A stretch of 64,000 bases of DNA, taken from positions 19,155 through 83,154 of the forward strand of contig JANYLB010000022.1 of assembly GCA_025363815.1 (NCBI GenBank), given 5' to 3'. Under the pieces are notes generated by a model. It worked only from the letters and a program-made list of their open reading frames with translations, was not told the DNA's origin and did no database searches. This DNA comes from Actinomycetes bacterium. GTDB taxonomy: Bacteria; Actinomycetota; Acidimicrobiia; IMCC26256; JANYLB01. The number at the start of each line of letters is the position of its first letter. Within the stretch, counting starts at the first letter, position 1. A program made the translations under genes and the position numbers. Positions 35,308 through 43,626 of the stretch are shown here, in pieces.

Positions 35308-35934
35308 TCACTCCGGCTCGGGTGACCGGGGCGCGGCGAGCAGCACTGCAATCCGATCGACCAGGTCGTCGAGCAACGCCGGCGGATGGGAGCCGAGCGG
35401 CTCTACGCCGAACACCGCCTCGGTGATCCCGGCCTCTTCACCTGGTTCGAGATAGATGATCAGCGACGTCGCCTGGGTCGGGAGCGGCGTCACGATCACC
35501 TCGAGCACGCCACTCCCCCTGTCGACATACGACACCGCGCCGACGAGATGAGCCACCTCGAGCAGAGCGATGAACGCATGGTCGAACGAGGCGTCGAGCA
35601 ACACCCGTCGGGAATCGTCGATGGCGTCTTCGAATCGCCACGGTGCCCGTTTGGAGCCCCGATCGACCGCAGGCCGCGCTGCGCGCTCCCGGCTCGACGC
35701 GAGAAGGGCGTAGGCCTCAGTGATCTGCGCGGTGCGAACAGTGCGGCGGCCTACGTCGGCGAGATCGACCGCGGTGTCGGGATGATGTTCACGGACGAGA
35801 CGGAGGTAGGTCGCGCGCACCTCGGGCCACGGCGCGCCGTGTGGGAGCCCGAGCATCTCGAACGCGATTCCCTGACCCATGCCCGGCGCCGGTTCCATGA
35901 CCGGATCGTCGCGTAGCCCGGCCGACGGCGCCAT
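35308..35934 (-). CDS. J-domain (DnaJ-like) protein
   Basis: 208 aa. Residues about 20-85 form a J-domain: FEMLGLPHGAPWPEVRATYLRLVREHHPDTA carries the HPD tripeptide needed to stimulate a DnaK ATPase, and ITEAYALLASSRERA is its last helix. The C-terminal part has no zinc-finger or substrate domain of classical DnaJ, but a mixed alpha/beta region (VGAVSYVDRGSGVLEVIVTP) of unknown fold. It should act as a DnaK co-chaperone with a special client. The start codon is uncertain; an internal ATG 36 nt downstream is possible. Confidence 0.75.
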   Translation of the reverse strand: MAPSAGLRDDPVMEPAPGMGQGIAFEMLGLPHGAPWPEVRATYLRLVREHHPDTAVDLADVGRRTVRTAQITEAYALLASSRERAARPAVDRGSKRAPWRFEDAIDDSRRVLLDASFDHAFIALLEVAHLVGAVSYVDRGSGVLEVIVTPLPTQATSLIIYLEPGEEAGITEAVFGVEPLGSHPPALLDDLVDRIAVLLAAPRSPEPE

Positions 35935-36140
35935 CGAGACAACGCCATAGAGATGCCGTACCTGGGCGAATCCCGATCACTGCCCGGTGTCCAGGCCGTG
36001 AGCACCAGGCCATCCTGGCCTTGTGCTGCAGCCGATTTGGGCCCGTCAGGGAGCCCGGCGCTCCACCAGCGCGGATTTCGCCCTAGGCTGGTGGCGTGAG
36101 CAGGTCACAAGGGCCCGCTCCACAATGAGAAGAGAATCAG

Positions 36141-36341
36141 TTGGCTACAGGCACCGTGAAGTTCTTCAACGCCGAAAAGGGTTTCGGCTTCATCTCCCGT
36201 GAGCAGGGCGACGACGTGTTCGTCCACTTCTCCAGCATCCAGGGAACCGGCTACAAGTCGCTCGACGAGGGTCAGCGCGTCGAGTTCGACGTCGCCCCCG
36301 GCCGCAAGGGTGAAGAAGCACAGAACGTCCGGGTGGTCTGA
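36141..36341 (+). CDS. csp: Cold-shock domain protein
   Basis: 66 aa with a TTG start at 36141, preceded by AGAAGAGAA. The cold-shock fold is complete, with RNP1 KGFGFIS and RNP2 VFVHFSS. It binds single-stranded RNA and DNA in the cytoplasm. A TAGGCT box around 36085 would give a leader of about 45 nt, usual for csp genes. A strong hairpin terminator follows at 36382. The TTG start is a likely brake on translation. Confidence 0.95.
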   Translation: MATGTVKFFNAEKGFGFISREQGDDVFVHFSSIQGTGYKSLDEGQRVEFDVAPGRKGEEAQNVRVV

Positions 36342-36381
36342 GACCATCCCACCGCCCCGACCCTGGGGCGTTGAAGTCTTC

Positions 36382-36413
36382 GAGGCCCTGGTCGGATATC
36401 CGGCCGGGGCCTC
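36382..36413 (+). terminator. Hairpin terminator after csp
   Basis: A 14-bp stem (GAGGCCCTGGTCGG with CCGGCCGGGGCCTC, including two G-U pairs) closes an ATAT loop. Only a short T run follows, so termination may be hairpin-dominated, as is common in GC-rich actinobacteria. It lies 40 nt past the csp stop and just before the RidA-like gene promoter. Confidence 0.75.
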
Positions 36414-36447
36414 TTGACGTTCCGGCGTTGTGCGCGACCGCCGCATC

Positions 36448-36476
36448 TTGGGGTGCACGACCGGGCTCGCTACGAT
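36448..36476 (+). promoter_or_regulatory. Promoter of the RidA-like gene, leaderless
   Basis: TTGGGG (36448-36453), a 17-bp spacer and TACGAT (36471-36476), then 5 nt to the GTG at 36482. There is no ribosome site. Confidence 0.6.
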
Positions 36477-36481
36477 GCAAC

Positions 36482-36937
36482 GTGATCACACAACGACTTA
36501 CGGAGCTCGGCATCGTGTTGCCGCCTGTGTTCCCACCTGGCGGCAACTATCTAGGGTGCGTGATCGACGAGTGCGTCGTGTACGTCGGCGGGCACGGTCC
36601 GATCGCCGGCGCGGAGATCATCCGCGGGAAGGTCGGTGGCGATCTCACGCTCGAAGAAGGACGCGCGGCAGCGAGAATGACTGCCTTGTCGATCCTGGCC
36701 ACACTTCAGTCGGAGCTCGGAGACCTTGACCGGATTCAGCGAATCGTCAAGGTGTTCGGGATGGTGAACGTCGCCTCCGGCTTCGATCAGACACCGGCGG
36801 TCATAGACGGCTGTTCGGATCTTCTCGTCGAAGTGTTCGGCGATGCAGGGCGCCACACCCGTTCCGCGGTTGGACTGGCGGAATTGCCGTTCGGCATGGC
36901 GGTGGAGATCGAGCTCATCGCTCGACTGCGTTCATGA
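36482..36937 (+). CDS. RidA (YjgF/YER057c/UK114) family protein
   Basis: 151 aa from GTG 36482, chosen because the promoter lies immediately upstream and the earlier ORF-track codons cross it. The RidA trimer fold is seen in VYVGGHGP, DLTLEEGRAAARMTALSILA, RIVKVFGMVN and RSAVGLAELPFGMAVEIE. It belongs to the longer subgroup with the GCSDLLVEVFG insertion rather than archetypal RidA, so imine deamination should not be assumed. It sits 40 nt ahead of an amidase with its own promoter. Confidence 0.88.
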   Translation: MITQRLTELGIVLPPVFPPGGNYLGCVIDECVVYVGGHGPIAGAEIIRGKVGGDLTLEEGRAAARMTALSILATLQSELGDLDRIQRIVKVFGMVNVASGFDQTPAVIDGCSDLLVEVFGDAGRHTRSAVGLAELPFGMAVEIELIARLRS

Positions 36938-36963
36938 TCACGGGCTGAGTGCGCGGCGACGCA

Positions 36964-36969
36964 TAGGCT
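36964..36969 (+). promoter_or_regulatory. Leaderless -10 box (TAGGCT) of the amidase
   Basis: TAGGCT ends 8 nt before the ATG at 36978, with no ribosome site. Confidence 0.5.
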
Positions 36970-36977
36970 CCGCGCGC

Positions 36978-38441
36978 ATGTCCGACGAGCTTGCGTTTCT
37001 CGATGCTCTCGCACAAGCCGAGCTCGTTCGCCGCGGCGAGGTCTCGCCGGTCGAGCTCGTAGACGCCGCAATAGAGCGGATCGAAGCACTGAATCCGCAT
37101 CTCAACGCGCTTGTCTGGTCGCGCTTCGAGGAGGCCCGCGACGAAGCAAGTCGCCGCGCGCCCGACGATGCGCCGTTCACGAATGTACCCATGCTCACGA
37201 AGGATCTCTGGGGTGCCCACCTCGCGGGGATGCCACGATCCATGGGCAACGTACGGCTTCGTGACGCCGGGTATTGCGTGCCCACCGATGAGCGCCTGGG
37301 TACGAAGCTCCGCGCTGGTGGACTCATCACGCTCGGCACGACGAACACCCCGGAGTTCGGGATGCAGACCACGACCCAGCCCCTCGCGTTCGGTCCGACG
37401 GGTAACCCCTGGGCGCTCGACCGGTCGACCTCGGGATCGAGCGGGGGCGCTGCCGCCGCGGTGGCGTCGGGGATGGTCCCGATCGCCCACGGCAGCGATA
37501 GCGGCGGCTCCATTCGTCTCCCAGCCGGATGGTGTGGGGTCGTGGGGCTCAAGCCTTCGCGGGGCCGGACCGCCTACGCACCGACATGGACAAATCGCCT
37601 GTCTGTGGGCCACGTGCTCACGCGGACGGTGCGCGACACTGCCGCCGCGCTCGACGCCGTATGCGGAAACGAGCCCGGCGACCTCTATCTCGCGCCGGCA
37701 CCGTCACGCCCGTACCGCGACGAGGTCGGTGCTGATCCGGGTCGGCTTCGCATCGGTGTTCTCACCGAATCACCGCTGGGTGTCGACTCCGCGTGCATTG
37801 CCGCAGCCGACGCCACCGCGAGACTGCTCGAGTCGCTCGGGCATCACGTCGAGGCCGTTGCTCCGCCCGACGGACTCTTCGACCCGGAGTCGCCTGGGCG
37901 AGCCGCCATACTGTTCGGCGCGATGGCCCGCGGTTGGCTCCGCCTCATCTCCGCCGTGGTCGACCGACCGGTGCGCGCCGACGACGTGGAGCCGTTCACC
38001 TGGGCGTTGGCGCGCCCCAACGAGCCGATCACGGCCGAAGACTGGCTCGCCGCCCACGATGCCGAGCAGGGCCGCGTCGCGCGCCTCGCGTCGTGGTGGG
38101 CGAACGGGTTCGACGTGCTGGTCACGCCGACAGCAGGCGAGCGTCCGGCGCCGCTCGACGAGCTCACACCTAATACCGACGACCCGCTCACGATCGTGCC
38201 GAGGCTCCTCGGCCGGATCGCCGCGTTCACGTCTCCGTTCAACCTCAGCGGTCAGCCCGCGATCTCCGTGCCGCTGTGGTGGACCGACGACTCCGAGATC
38301 AACGCCGGAGCACCGTCGATCCCCGTCGGCGTTCAGCTCGTCGCCGCGCTCGGACGCGAAGATCTGTTGATCCGCGTCGCCGCTCAACTCGAGGCCGCCC
38401 ACCCATGGAAACACCGCCGGCCGCCGACGGGGACCAGTTGA
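36978..38441 (+). CDS. Amidase signature family hydrolase
   Basis: 487 aa from ATG 36978; the ORF-track extension is shadow. The Ser-cisSer-Lys triad is recognisable: Lys in PMLTKDLWG, cis-Ser in [17 protein letters not shown] and nucleophile Ser in [17 protein letters not shown]. The family hydrolyses amides, from simple carboxamides to carbamates; GatA would be adjacent to gatB/gatC, which are absent, so this is a catabolic or detoxifying amidase. It is followed after 4 nt by a dienelactone hydrolase. Confidence 0.93.
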   Translation: MSDELAFLDALAQAELVRRGEVSPVELVDAAIERIEALNPHLNALVWSRFEEARDEASRRAPDDAPFTNVPMLTKDLWGAHLAGMPRSMGNVRLRDAGYCVPTDERLGTKLRAGGLITLGTTNTPEFGMQTTTQPLAFGPTGNPWALDRSTSGSSGGAAAAVASGMVPIAHGSDSGGSIRLPAGWCGVVGLKPSRGRTAYAPTWTNRLSVGHVLTRTVRDTAAALDAVCGNEPGDLYLAPAPSRPYRDEVGADPGRLRIGVLTESPLGVDSACIAAADATARLLESLGHHVEAVAPPDGLFDPESPGRAAILFGAMARGWLRLISAVVDRPVRADDVEPFTWALARPNEPITAEDWLAAHDAEQGRVARLASWWANGFDVLVTPTAGERPAPLDELTPNTDDPLTIVPRLLGRIAAFTSPFNLSGQPAISVPLWWTDDSEINAGAPSIPVGVQLVAALGREDLLIRVAAQLEAAHPWKHRRPPTGTS

Positions 38442-38445
38442 AAGC

Positions 38446-39162
38446 GTGAGCACGAGCAACGTCGTCATCCCGACCAGCCGGGGCCCGATGCGAGCCGCGT
38501 ACGCAGCCGCGACCGGCGCGCCGCCGCAGCCCGGCATCGTCGTGCTCCACGAGCTCTGGGGTCTGAACGATGACATCCGGCGCATTGCGGAACGGCTTGG
38601 GAGCGCCGGGTACGCGGCCGTGGCACCCGATCTCTACTCCCCCGGTTTCAAGCCACTCTGCATCGCGCGCACGCTCCACTCAATGGCCAACATGGGAGCG
38701 TGGTCGGTAGACCAAGCCGAGGCGGCGCGGGCGTGGCTGGGCGCGCGGCCCGAGGTAGACGCGAATCGCATCGGCGCCATCGGCTTTTGCCTCGGTGGCG
38801 GTTTCGCGCTTGCGCTCGGCGTGAGAGGTGACCTTCGGGCAGCGGCGGTCAACTACGGACCCGTCCCCCCGAACGCCACGGAGCTCGAGGGTGTGTGCCC
38901 CGTCGTCGCGTCGTACGGCGCAGACGACCGGCGATTCGCTGCGGAGGGTCAGCGCCTCGACGCGCTCCTCGATGAGCTCGGTGTCGAACACGATGTCAAG
39001 CTGTACGAGGGCGCCGTGCACAGCTTCATGAATGACGCGGGTCACTCCGTGCTCCAACGGTTGTTGCGCCCGGTGATGGCGTTTGCATATGACGGGCCCG
39101 CGGCAGAAGACGCATGGGAACGCATCCTCGCGTTCCTCGACCGACACCTACGCAGCGCGTAG
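38446..39162 (+). CDS. Dienelactone hydrolase family protein
   Basis: 238 aa from GTG 38446. The alpha/beta-hydrolase features match the family: VVLHELWGLNDDIRR at the oxyanion hole, nucleophile Cys in GFCLGGGFAL, Asp in SYGADDRRF and His in GAVHSFMND. The family opens lactones from halo-aromatic degradation, though many members act on other esters. It forms an operon with the amidase, suggesting joint breakdown of an amide/ester substrate (inference). Confidence 0.9.
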   Translation: MSTSNVVIPTSRGPMRAAYAAATGAPPQPGIVVLHELWGLNDDIRRIAERLGSAGYAAVAPDLYSPGFKPLCIARTLHSMANMGAWSVDQAEAARAWLGARPEVDANRIGAIGFCLGGGFALALGVRGDLRAAAVNYGPVPPNATELEGVCPVVASYGADDRRFAAEGQRLDALLDELGVEHDVKLYEGAVHSFMNDAGHSVLQRLLRPVMAFAYDGPAAEDAWERILAFLDRHLRSA

Positions 39163-39176
39163 CCGAGCAGGGGGTG

Positions 39177-40370
39177 ATGGAATCGATGCCAGTTCAAGCA
39201 TCTGCTCGAGATGGCGAAATGGAGCTGACGCCATCAGAATTCGGACTTCGAGGCGATGCCGTCGCTCGCGATCCCGAGGGACGCGTCATCTCCATTCCGG
39301 GAGCTATCCCCGGTGAACACGTTCGAGTAAAGACACTGGCGAGAAGGCGAGGGATCGTTCACACGCGAGTCGTGGAAGTCATCGAGGCTTCCCCGAATCG
39401 GGTCGATCCCCCCTGCTCGGAGGTTTCCCGTGGTTGTGGAGCGTGCCAGTGGCAGCACATCGATCTCGAAGCCCAACGTGAATACAAGCGCGAACTCATT
39501 GCCGCGGCGCTCGGGCTGTCGAATGGCCCCGAAGAGGCGCGGCTTCGGCCGACTGTGGTGCTGGCTCCGACAGGCTTCCGAACGACGGTGCACGCGGCGG
39601 TCACAAACACCCGCGCCGGATTTCGACGCTACCGGTCGCACCGCGTGGTCCCGGTCGACGGGTGTCTCGTCGCCCACCCTCTCCTCGTCGAGCTGATCAC
39701 CCACGGGACCTATGGAGATGCATCCGAGGTGCTTCTCCGATGCGGAGCGAGAACCGGTGAGCGACTGGCGATGCCGACGCCTCGGGCAGCGAAGATCGAC
39801 GTTCCCGACGATGTTCGCGTCGATCATATACACGAGCTCGCGGCCGGACGCGAGTGGAGAATCTCGGCGCGTTCCTTCTTCCAGACAAGGCCGGACGGCA
39901 TCGACGCGCTCGCCGCCGCAGTGATCACGGCCGCGGCCGAGATCGAGCCGGCGGGAAGGGCGCTTGATCTCTACAGCGGCGTCGGCGTGTTCGCCGGCGT
40001 TCTCGCGGAAGTGGGATGGTCGGTCACAGCGGTTGAGAGCGACCACAACGCGGTAGACGACGCCCGCACGAACCTCCGCCAATTCGACGCGTTGACAGTT
40101 CGTGCCGACGTCACCACGTGGAAACCCCCATTGAGCGATCTCGTCGTAGCCGACCCCAGCCGCGCCGGTTTGGACAAGCGTGGCGTCGAAGTCGTCACCA
40201 GGAGTGGAGCACGGCGCGTGATCCTCATCAGTTGCGACGCCACGAGCCTCAGACGCGACGCGGCATTGCTCCAACGGAGCGGCTACACGCTCTCGTACGC
40301 CACCCCGGTTGATCTCTTCCCTCACACGTTTCATGTGGAGGTCGTCGGCGTCTACGACCGGTCCGACTGA
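39177..40370 (+). CDS. TrmA/RlmD-family RNA m5U methyltransferase
   Basis: 397 aa from ATG 39177; ATG 39186, with AGGGGG at better spacing, is possible. An N-terminal TRAM-like domain (GDAVARDPEGRVISIPGAIPGE) precedes a 4Fe-4S site (CSEVSRGCGACQWQH). The SAM domain shows LDLYSGVGVFAG and VVADPSRAGL, and the catalytic Cys is in LISCDATSLRRD. It methylates a uridine C5 in tRNA or 23S rRNA. It ends just before the integrated element. Confidence 0.9.
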   Translation: MESMPVQASARDGEMELTPSEFGLRGDAVARDPEGRVISIPGAIPGEHVRVKTLARRRGIVHTRVVEVIEASPNRVDPPCSEVSRGCGACQWQHIDLEAQREYKRELIAAALGLSNGPEEARLRPTVVLAPTGFRTTVHAAVTNTRAGFRRYRSHRVVPVDGCLVAHPLLVELITHGTYGDASEVLLRCGARTGERLAMPTPRAAKIDVPDDVRVDHIHELAAGREWRISARSFFQTRPDGIDALAAAVITAAAEIEPAGRALDLYSGVGVFAGVLAEVGWSVTAVESDHNAVDDARTNLRQFDALTVRADVTTWKPPLSDLVVADPSRAGLDKRGVEVVTRSGARRVILISCDATSLRRDAALLQRSGYTLSYATPVDLFPHTFHVEVVGVYDRSD

Positions 40371-40384
40371 AGGGTTCGCGACGC

Positions 40385-40406
40385 AGCCGGGGCCTAAACC
40401 CCGGCT
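40385..40406. terminator. Perfect 8-bp stem hairpin at the left element edge
   Basis: AGCCGGGG-CCTAAA-CCCCGGCT lies 14 nt past the methyltransferase stop. There is no T tract. Its right arm overlaps the first bases of the 55-bp repeat. The other repeat copy is preceded by a similar but imperfect hairpin (44431-44452), which would serve the tRNA-Gly transcript. Confidence 0.55.
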
Positions 40407-40458
40407 GACCTGCGCATTCTTGGAGCGGACGACCGGGCTCGAACCGGCGACATCAACC
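40404..40458. repeat. Left copy of 55-bp direct repeat (tRNA-Gly 3' end duplicate, attL-like)
   Basis: All 55 bases match 44450-44504. The segment holds the 3' half of a tRNA-Gly gene, from the anticodon stem through the encoded CCA, plus about 18 bp of downstream flank. The 5' half of the tRNA is missing here, so this is not a functional tRNA gene. Confidence 0.95.
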
Positions 40459-40682
40459 GCACATCGGCGGACCATAAGAGCAGGTCAGAAGCTTTTCCGG
40501 ACGGCGCCGAACACCCCCGAACGCGAGCAGCCGCGGGATAGACGCGGGATGGAGCAGCAAGATGCGAGCCACTTCCCGTTCGTGGATTCCGCAGCGGCAA
40601 CGCACGAGGCCGTTGGTGCGGCCTGTTGCGCACCGCATCAGCAACTCATAAGAACGTGCTAGTAGTCATTACAGAGCTGTTC

Positions 40683-40688
40683 TATAGT
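40683..40688 (+). promoter_or_regulatory. -10 box (TATAGT) of the TetR gene, leaderless
   Basis: TATAGT ends 6 nt before GTG 40695 (3 nt before GTG 40692). The surrounding 40 bp are distinctly A/T-rich for this window. Confidence 0.55.
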
Positions 40689-40694
40689 GCAGTG

Positions 40695-41333
40695 GTGCCC
40701 GGGAATGCGACCACAGCCAAGAAGCCTCGCCGCTACGCCTCGCCGATCCGGGCCCAGCGCGCCCAGGAGACGCGAGCCGCGCTGATGACCGCCGCCGCCG
40801 AGCTGTTCAGCACGAAGGGGTGGGCCGCGACGGGCATGCGCGACGTAGCCGGCGCCGCCGGAGTCGCGATCGAGACGGTGTACTCGCACTTCGCCTCGAA
40901 GCGGGCCCTGCTCCAAGCGGTGATCGATGTCGCGGTCGTCGGCGACGAGCGATCGTTGGCGGTCGCCGAGCGGGACGAGTTCGCCGCACTCGGCCGTGGT
41001 CGACGCAGTGCGCGGGTGACGGCCGCCGCCGCTTTGGTGCGTGCGGTCCATGAGCGCACCGCCTCGTACGCCATGGTTCTTCGCGAGGCGGCACCGGGCG
41101 ACGAGCAGATCGCCGAGCTCCTCCAAGCGACGCGCTCGCGCCAACGCGAGGACATTGAGGCCGGTGCCGCGCTCATCGTTGGTCGCCCGCCGACAGCGGT
41201 AGAGACCGACGAGCTGTGGGCGCTGCTCAGCCCCGAGCTCTACCTCCTGCTCGTAAATGAGGCGGGTTGGACTCCAGCCGCCTATGAGGACTGGGTGGCG
41301 ACAACGTTGTCTCGCGTCATCCCCCGCGCATGA
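40695..41333 (+). CDS. TetR-family transcriptional regulator
   Basis: 212 aa from GTG 40695; the ORF-track start precedes the promoter. The N-terminal DNA-binding domain is typical: TRAALMTAAAELFSTKGWAATGMRDVAGAAGVAIETVYSHFASKRALLQAVID. The ligand domain is alpha-helical and has no assignable ligand. It lies 18 nt before the hemerythrin-SRPBCC gene and presumably controls it. It is inside the 55-bp-repeat element, so it is cargo. Confidence 0.9.
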   Translation: MPGNATTAKKPRRYASPIRAQRAQETRAALMTAAAELFSTKGWAATGMRDVAGAAGVAIETVYSHFASKRALLQAVIDVAVVGDERSLAVAERDEFAALGRGRRSARVTAAAALVRAVHERTASYAMVLREAAPGDEQIAELLQATRSRQREDIEAGAALIVGRPPTAVETDELWALLSPELYLLLVNEAGWTPAAYEDWVATTLSRVIPRA

Positions 41334-41351
41334 CACTGAGGAGGATCAGCG

Positions 41352-42515
41352 ATGAGGAACGATCAAGGTAGACCCGCCGACACGCGAACGATGAACATCG
41401 TCCACCAGGCACTGCGACGCGACCTAGAACGCGCGACGACCGCGCTCGAGGCGAGCCCTTCGCCGGCTGTCCGGCAGCGCGTCGCCATTGCCAGCCACCT
41501 CTGCTGGATGATGGACTTCCTTCGAGCTCACCACGACTCGGAGGACGAAGGGCTCTACCCCGTCGTGCGAACGCGATGCCCTGACGCCGTCGACCTCCTC
41601 GAGCAGATGGATGTCGACCACCAGAGGATCGCCCGATCGATCGACACGGTCGACGCCGCGGCGACGTCCTACGGGAAGGCTGACGGATCGTCGGCTCGGG
41701 CGCGATTGGTCGCGGCCATCGGCGCGCTCAACGAGGTTCTCCTCCCGCACCTTCAGCGCGAGGAGGAGCACATGATGCCGATCGTGTCGGAGGTGCTGAG
41801 CGATGCGGAGTGGAAGGCGATCGAGCACGAGCACAACGTGAAGCCAAAGAGGATCGCCGAGCTCGGCAAGGAAGGTCACTGGCTGATCGACGACGCCAGC
41901 GCGGACGATCGGGCCAAGGTGCTCGGGCTCGTTCCTGCCGTGCCGCGCTTCGTGCTGCTCCACGGGTACGGACGGATCTACCGCCACCAACGCGACGCAT
42001 GCTGGCGACCGTCGGCCGCTGTCCATCGAGTGCAGAAACACGGCCACAACGAGATCGTCGTGCCCGCCGAGCCCGACGCCGTGTGGCACGTCGTCCGTGA
42101 TGTCACCCGCGTCGGCGAGTGGAGCCACGAGTGTCTCGAGTGCTCGTTCGTCGGCGGTGCCACTCTCGCTGAGCCCGGTGCGAGGTTCCGGGGCCGGAAC
42201 CGCCAGGGCATCATTCGCTGGGGTCGCGTGTGCGAGGTGCTGAGTACCGAGGGCCGGGAGCTGGTGTGGCGAACCGTGCCGACGATGCTCTTCCCCGATA
42301 GCACCGTGTGGCGCATTCGCGTGACTCCCGCCCACGGCGGCACGCGTCTCGAGCAGAGCTTCGACGTGATCCGCGCTCCGAAGGTGCTCGACATCATCTA
42401 CGCGGCGATCCTTCCTGCCCACCGCGACCGCGCCACTGCACTCACCGACGATCTACGTCGCCTCGGCGAACTCGCCAGTGAGACGTCGACCAACGGGCAA
42501 GTGACCGTCGCCTGA
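41352..42515 (+). CDS. Hemerythrin-like domain fused to SRPBCC (polyketide cyclase/START-like) domain
   Basis: 387 aa from ATG 41352, with GAGGAGG 8 nt upstream. Residues about 10-150 form a four-helix hemerythrin/DUF domain with candidate di-iron ligands in NIVHQALRRDLE, FLRAHHDSEDEGLYP, DHQRI and LPHLQREEEHMMP. Residues about 235-375 are an SRPBCC ligand-binding fold: HNEIVVPAEPDAVWHVVRDVTRVGEWSHECLEC to RLEQSFDVIRAP. A Tyr/His/Arg-rich bridge joins them. The combination suggests oxygen, NO or iron sensing coupled to a hydrophobic ligand. It is probably controlled by the preceding TetR protein. Confidence 0.8.
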   Translation: MRNDQGRPADTRTMNIVHQALRRDLERATTALEASPSPAVRQRVAIASHLCWMMDFLRAHHDSEDEGLYPVVRTRCPDAVDLLEQMDVDHQRIARSIDTVDAAATSYGKADGSSARARLVAAIGALNEVLLPHLQREEEHMMPIVSEVLSDAEWKAIEHEHNVKPKRIAELGKEGHWLIDDASADDRAKVLGLVPAVPRFVLLHGYGRIYRHQRDACWRPSAAVHRVQKHGHNEIVVPAEPDAVWHVVRDVTRVGEWSHECLECSFVGGATLAEPGARFRGRNRQGIIRWGRVCEVLSTEGRELVWRTVPTMLFPDSTVWRIRVTPAHGGTRLEQSFDVIRAPKVLDIIYAAILPAHRDRATALTDDLRRLGELASETSTNGQVTVA

Positions 42516-42572
42516 GGACCACGACACGCCAACCGGCGGCGTGATCTGCAGTGGCTGGGGAACGTTCGCATG

Positions 42573-43308
42573 GGCGCTGTTGTGTTGGTTCGGGTAAGGT
42601 CACGGTGAACCGATTTCTATCTCGTTGCGGGTCAGATCGTGCGGGCGAGTTCGGTGAACGCAGCGTCGATGCGCCGGTGGGTGCGCGCGTCGACGCCGAG
42701 TTCGTAGTGACCGCGACGGATGTTCTGCATGAGCGCGTGGCCGCGGATGATCACGCGCGCCGAATGGTCGCATTCGAGTCCGCGCACCGGGCGGAGTCTG
42801 GTGTTGAGTCGTCCGTGGTCGCATTCGACTCGGTTGTTCGCGTACTGCTCCGTGTTGTGAAACGCAGCCGGGATGAGTGCTTTGATCGCAGCCCGCAATG
42901 CGGGCGCCCGGTCGGTGACCACTTCGATTGGCTCACCGTGGGCGCGCAGTGCCGTGATAAAGAACCGGCGTGCTGCCCAGAGATCGCGCCGGGCCGAGAC
43001 GAGCACGTCGATGATCTGACCGTGATGATCAACGGCGCGATACCCATAGCGCCATCGTCCAGCGACCTTCACGTAGGTCTCGTCGACATGCCAGCGGTCA
43101 CCGACCGCATTTCGGCACGGCCGCGCCGCGTTAGCGAGTAGTGGTGTGAAGCGTTGCACCCACCGGTAGATGGTGACGTGGTCAACCTCGATCCCACGCT
43201 CACCGAGCAGCTCTTCGACGTCGCGGTGCGGGCACCGGACGGGAACGGCTGAAGATCATCCCGTCACACTCACCGGCCGGCGCGACCTTGCGCCAACGCA
43301 ACAGAGCC
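42573..43308 (-). mobile_element. IS6-family-like insertion sequence remnant
   Basis: The 736-bp unit is bounded by imperfect inverted repeats, GGCGCTGTTGTGTTGG at 42573-42588 and the complement of GGCTCTGTTGCGTTGG at 43293-43308 (14 of 16 match). It encodes one transposase. No matching 8-bp target duplication flanks it. The size is near the lower limit for IS6 elements, consistent with an internal deletion. Confidence 0.75.
42632..43255 (-). pseudogene. IS6-type DDE transposase, N-terminally truncated
   Basis: The catalytic domain is intact: DRWHVDETYVKVAGRWRY (first D), VVTDRAPA (second D) and NNRVECDHGRL (E). Upstream, the conserved RDVEELLGERGIEVDHVTIYRWVQRF is readable in the same frame, but the preceding segment (FPxxVIVxAVRWYLRYGLSY in the family) is gone, replaced by about ten unrelated residues after an in-frame stop at 43256-43258. 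No ATG or GTG opens the full domain, so the helix-turn-helix is incomplete and the gene is probably dead. Confidence 0.75.
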
Positions 43309-43371
43309 GTCGGACTCACTCACGGAACGATGCGTCTCTGGGGTGACATCGGCGGTCGGACGAAGCCCTTT

Positions 43372-43387
43372 GTCAACATATGTTGAC
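43372..43387. promoter_or_regulatory. Perfect 16-bp palindrome, candidate operator
   Basis: GTCAACATATGTTGAC is self-complementary over all 16 bases and its right end overlaps the TTGACG -35 box. A repressor bound here would block the promoter of the two-gene module. The A/T-rich centre stands out in this GC-rich window. Confidence 0.7.
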
Positions 43388-43411
43388 GAAGGGGCCAGCT
43401 CGCAGTAAAAT
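43383..43411 (+). promoter_or_regulatory. Consensus-like promoter of the two-gene module, leaderless
   Basis: TTGACG (43383-43388), exactly 17 bp spacer, TAAAAT (43406-43411), then 8 nt to the ATG at 43420. There is no ribosome site. It is the closest match to a vegetative promoter consensus noticed in the window. Confidence 0.75.
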
Positions 43412-43419
43412 TACCGCAA

Positions 43420-43626
43420 ATGGATATCGAGCTGAGTGCACGGAAGCACGGAATCGACGACCCCGACATGATGCATGCGTATCGGAATCATCGGAAGGCG
43501 TTCGCCACCGACGATGACGCCGTCACGATGTACGTCGGCCCCTCGCGCACAGGTGCTCCGCTCGAGATTGGCGTGCATGCGATGGCGGCCCGATCGAAGT
43601 TCTTGAAGGGATGGTGGACACCATGA
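43420..43626 (+). CDS. Small toxin-like protein, first gene of a coupled pair
   Basis: 68 aa from ATG 43420, 8 nt behind a consensus -10 box. The sequence (IELSARKHGIDDPDMMHAYRNH, VTMYVGPSRTGAPLEIGV, HAMAARSKFLKG) matches my recollection of a small actinobacterial family of about 85-95 aa that is paired with an antitoxin-like gene. Relative to that pattern the strand between LEIGV and HAMAAR is missing, so this copy may be shortened and inactive. The stop overlaps the next start (ATGA). The toxin role is inference from size, pairing and regulation. Confidence 0.6.
   Translation: MDIELSARKHGIDDPDMMHAYRNHRKAFATDDDAVTMYVGPSRTGAPLEIGVHAMAARSKFLKGWWTP

Noticed and set aside
33809-35455. 548-aa plus-strand ORF
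   Set aside because: Antisense of the enoyl-CoA hydratase and SDR genes; no domain, Ser/Pro/Arg-rich.
40404-40475. Second tRNA-Gly gene
   Set aside because: Only the 3' half matches; after 40458 the sequence diverges and no acceptor or D-arm partner exists. Interpreted as the attachment-site duplicate.
42565-43316. 8-bp target-site duplication around the IS6-like unit
   Set aside because: The 8 bases left (ttcgcatg) and right (gtcggact) differ, so no duplication is visible; flanks may have been rearranged.
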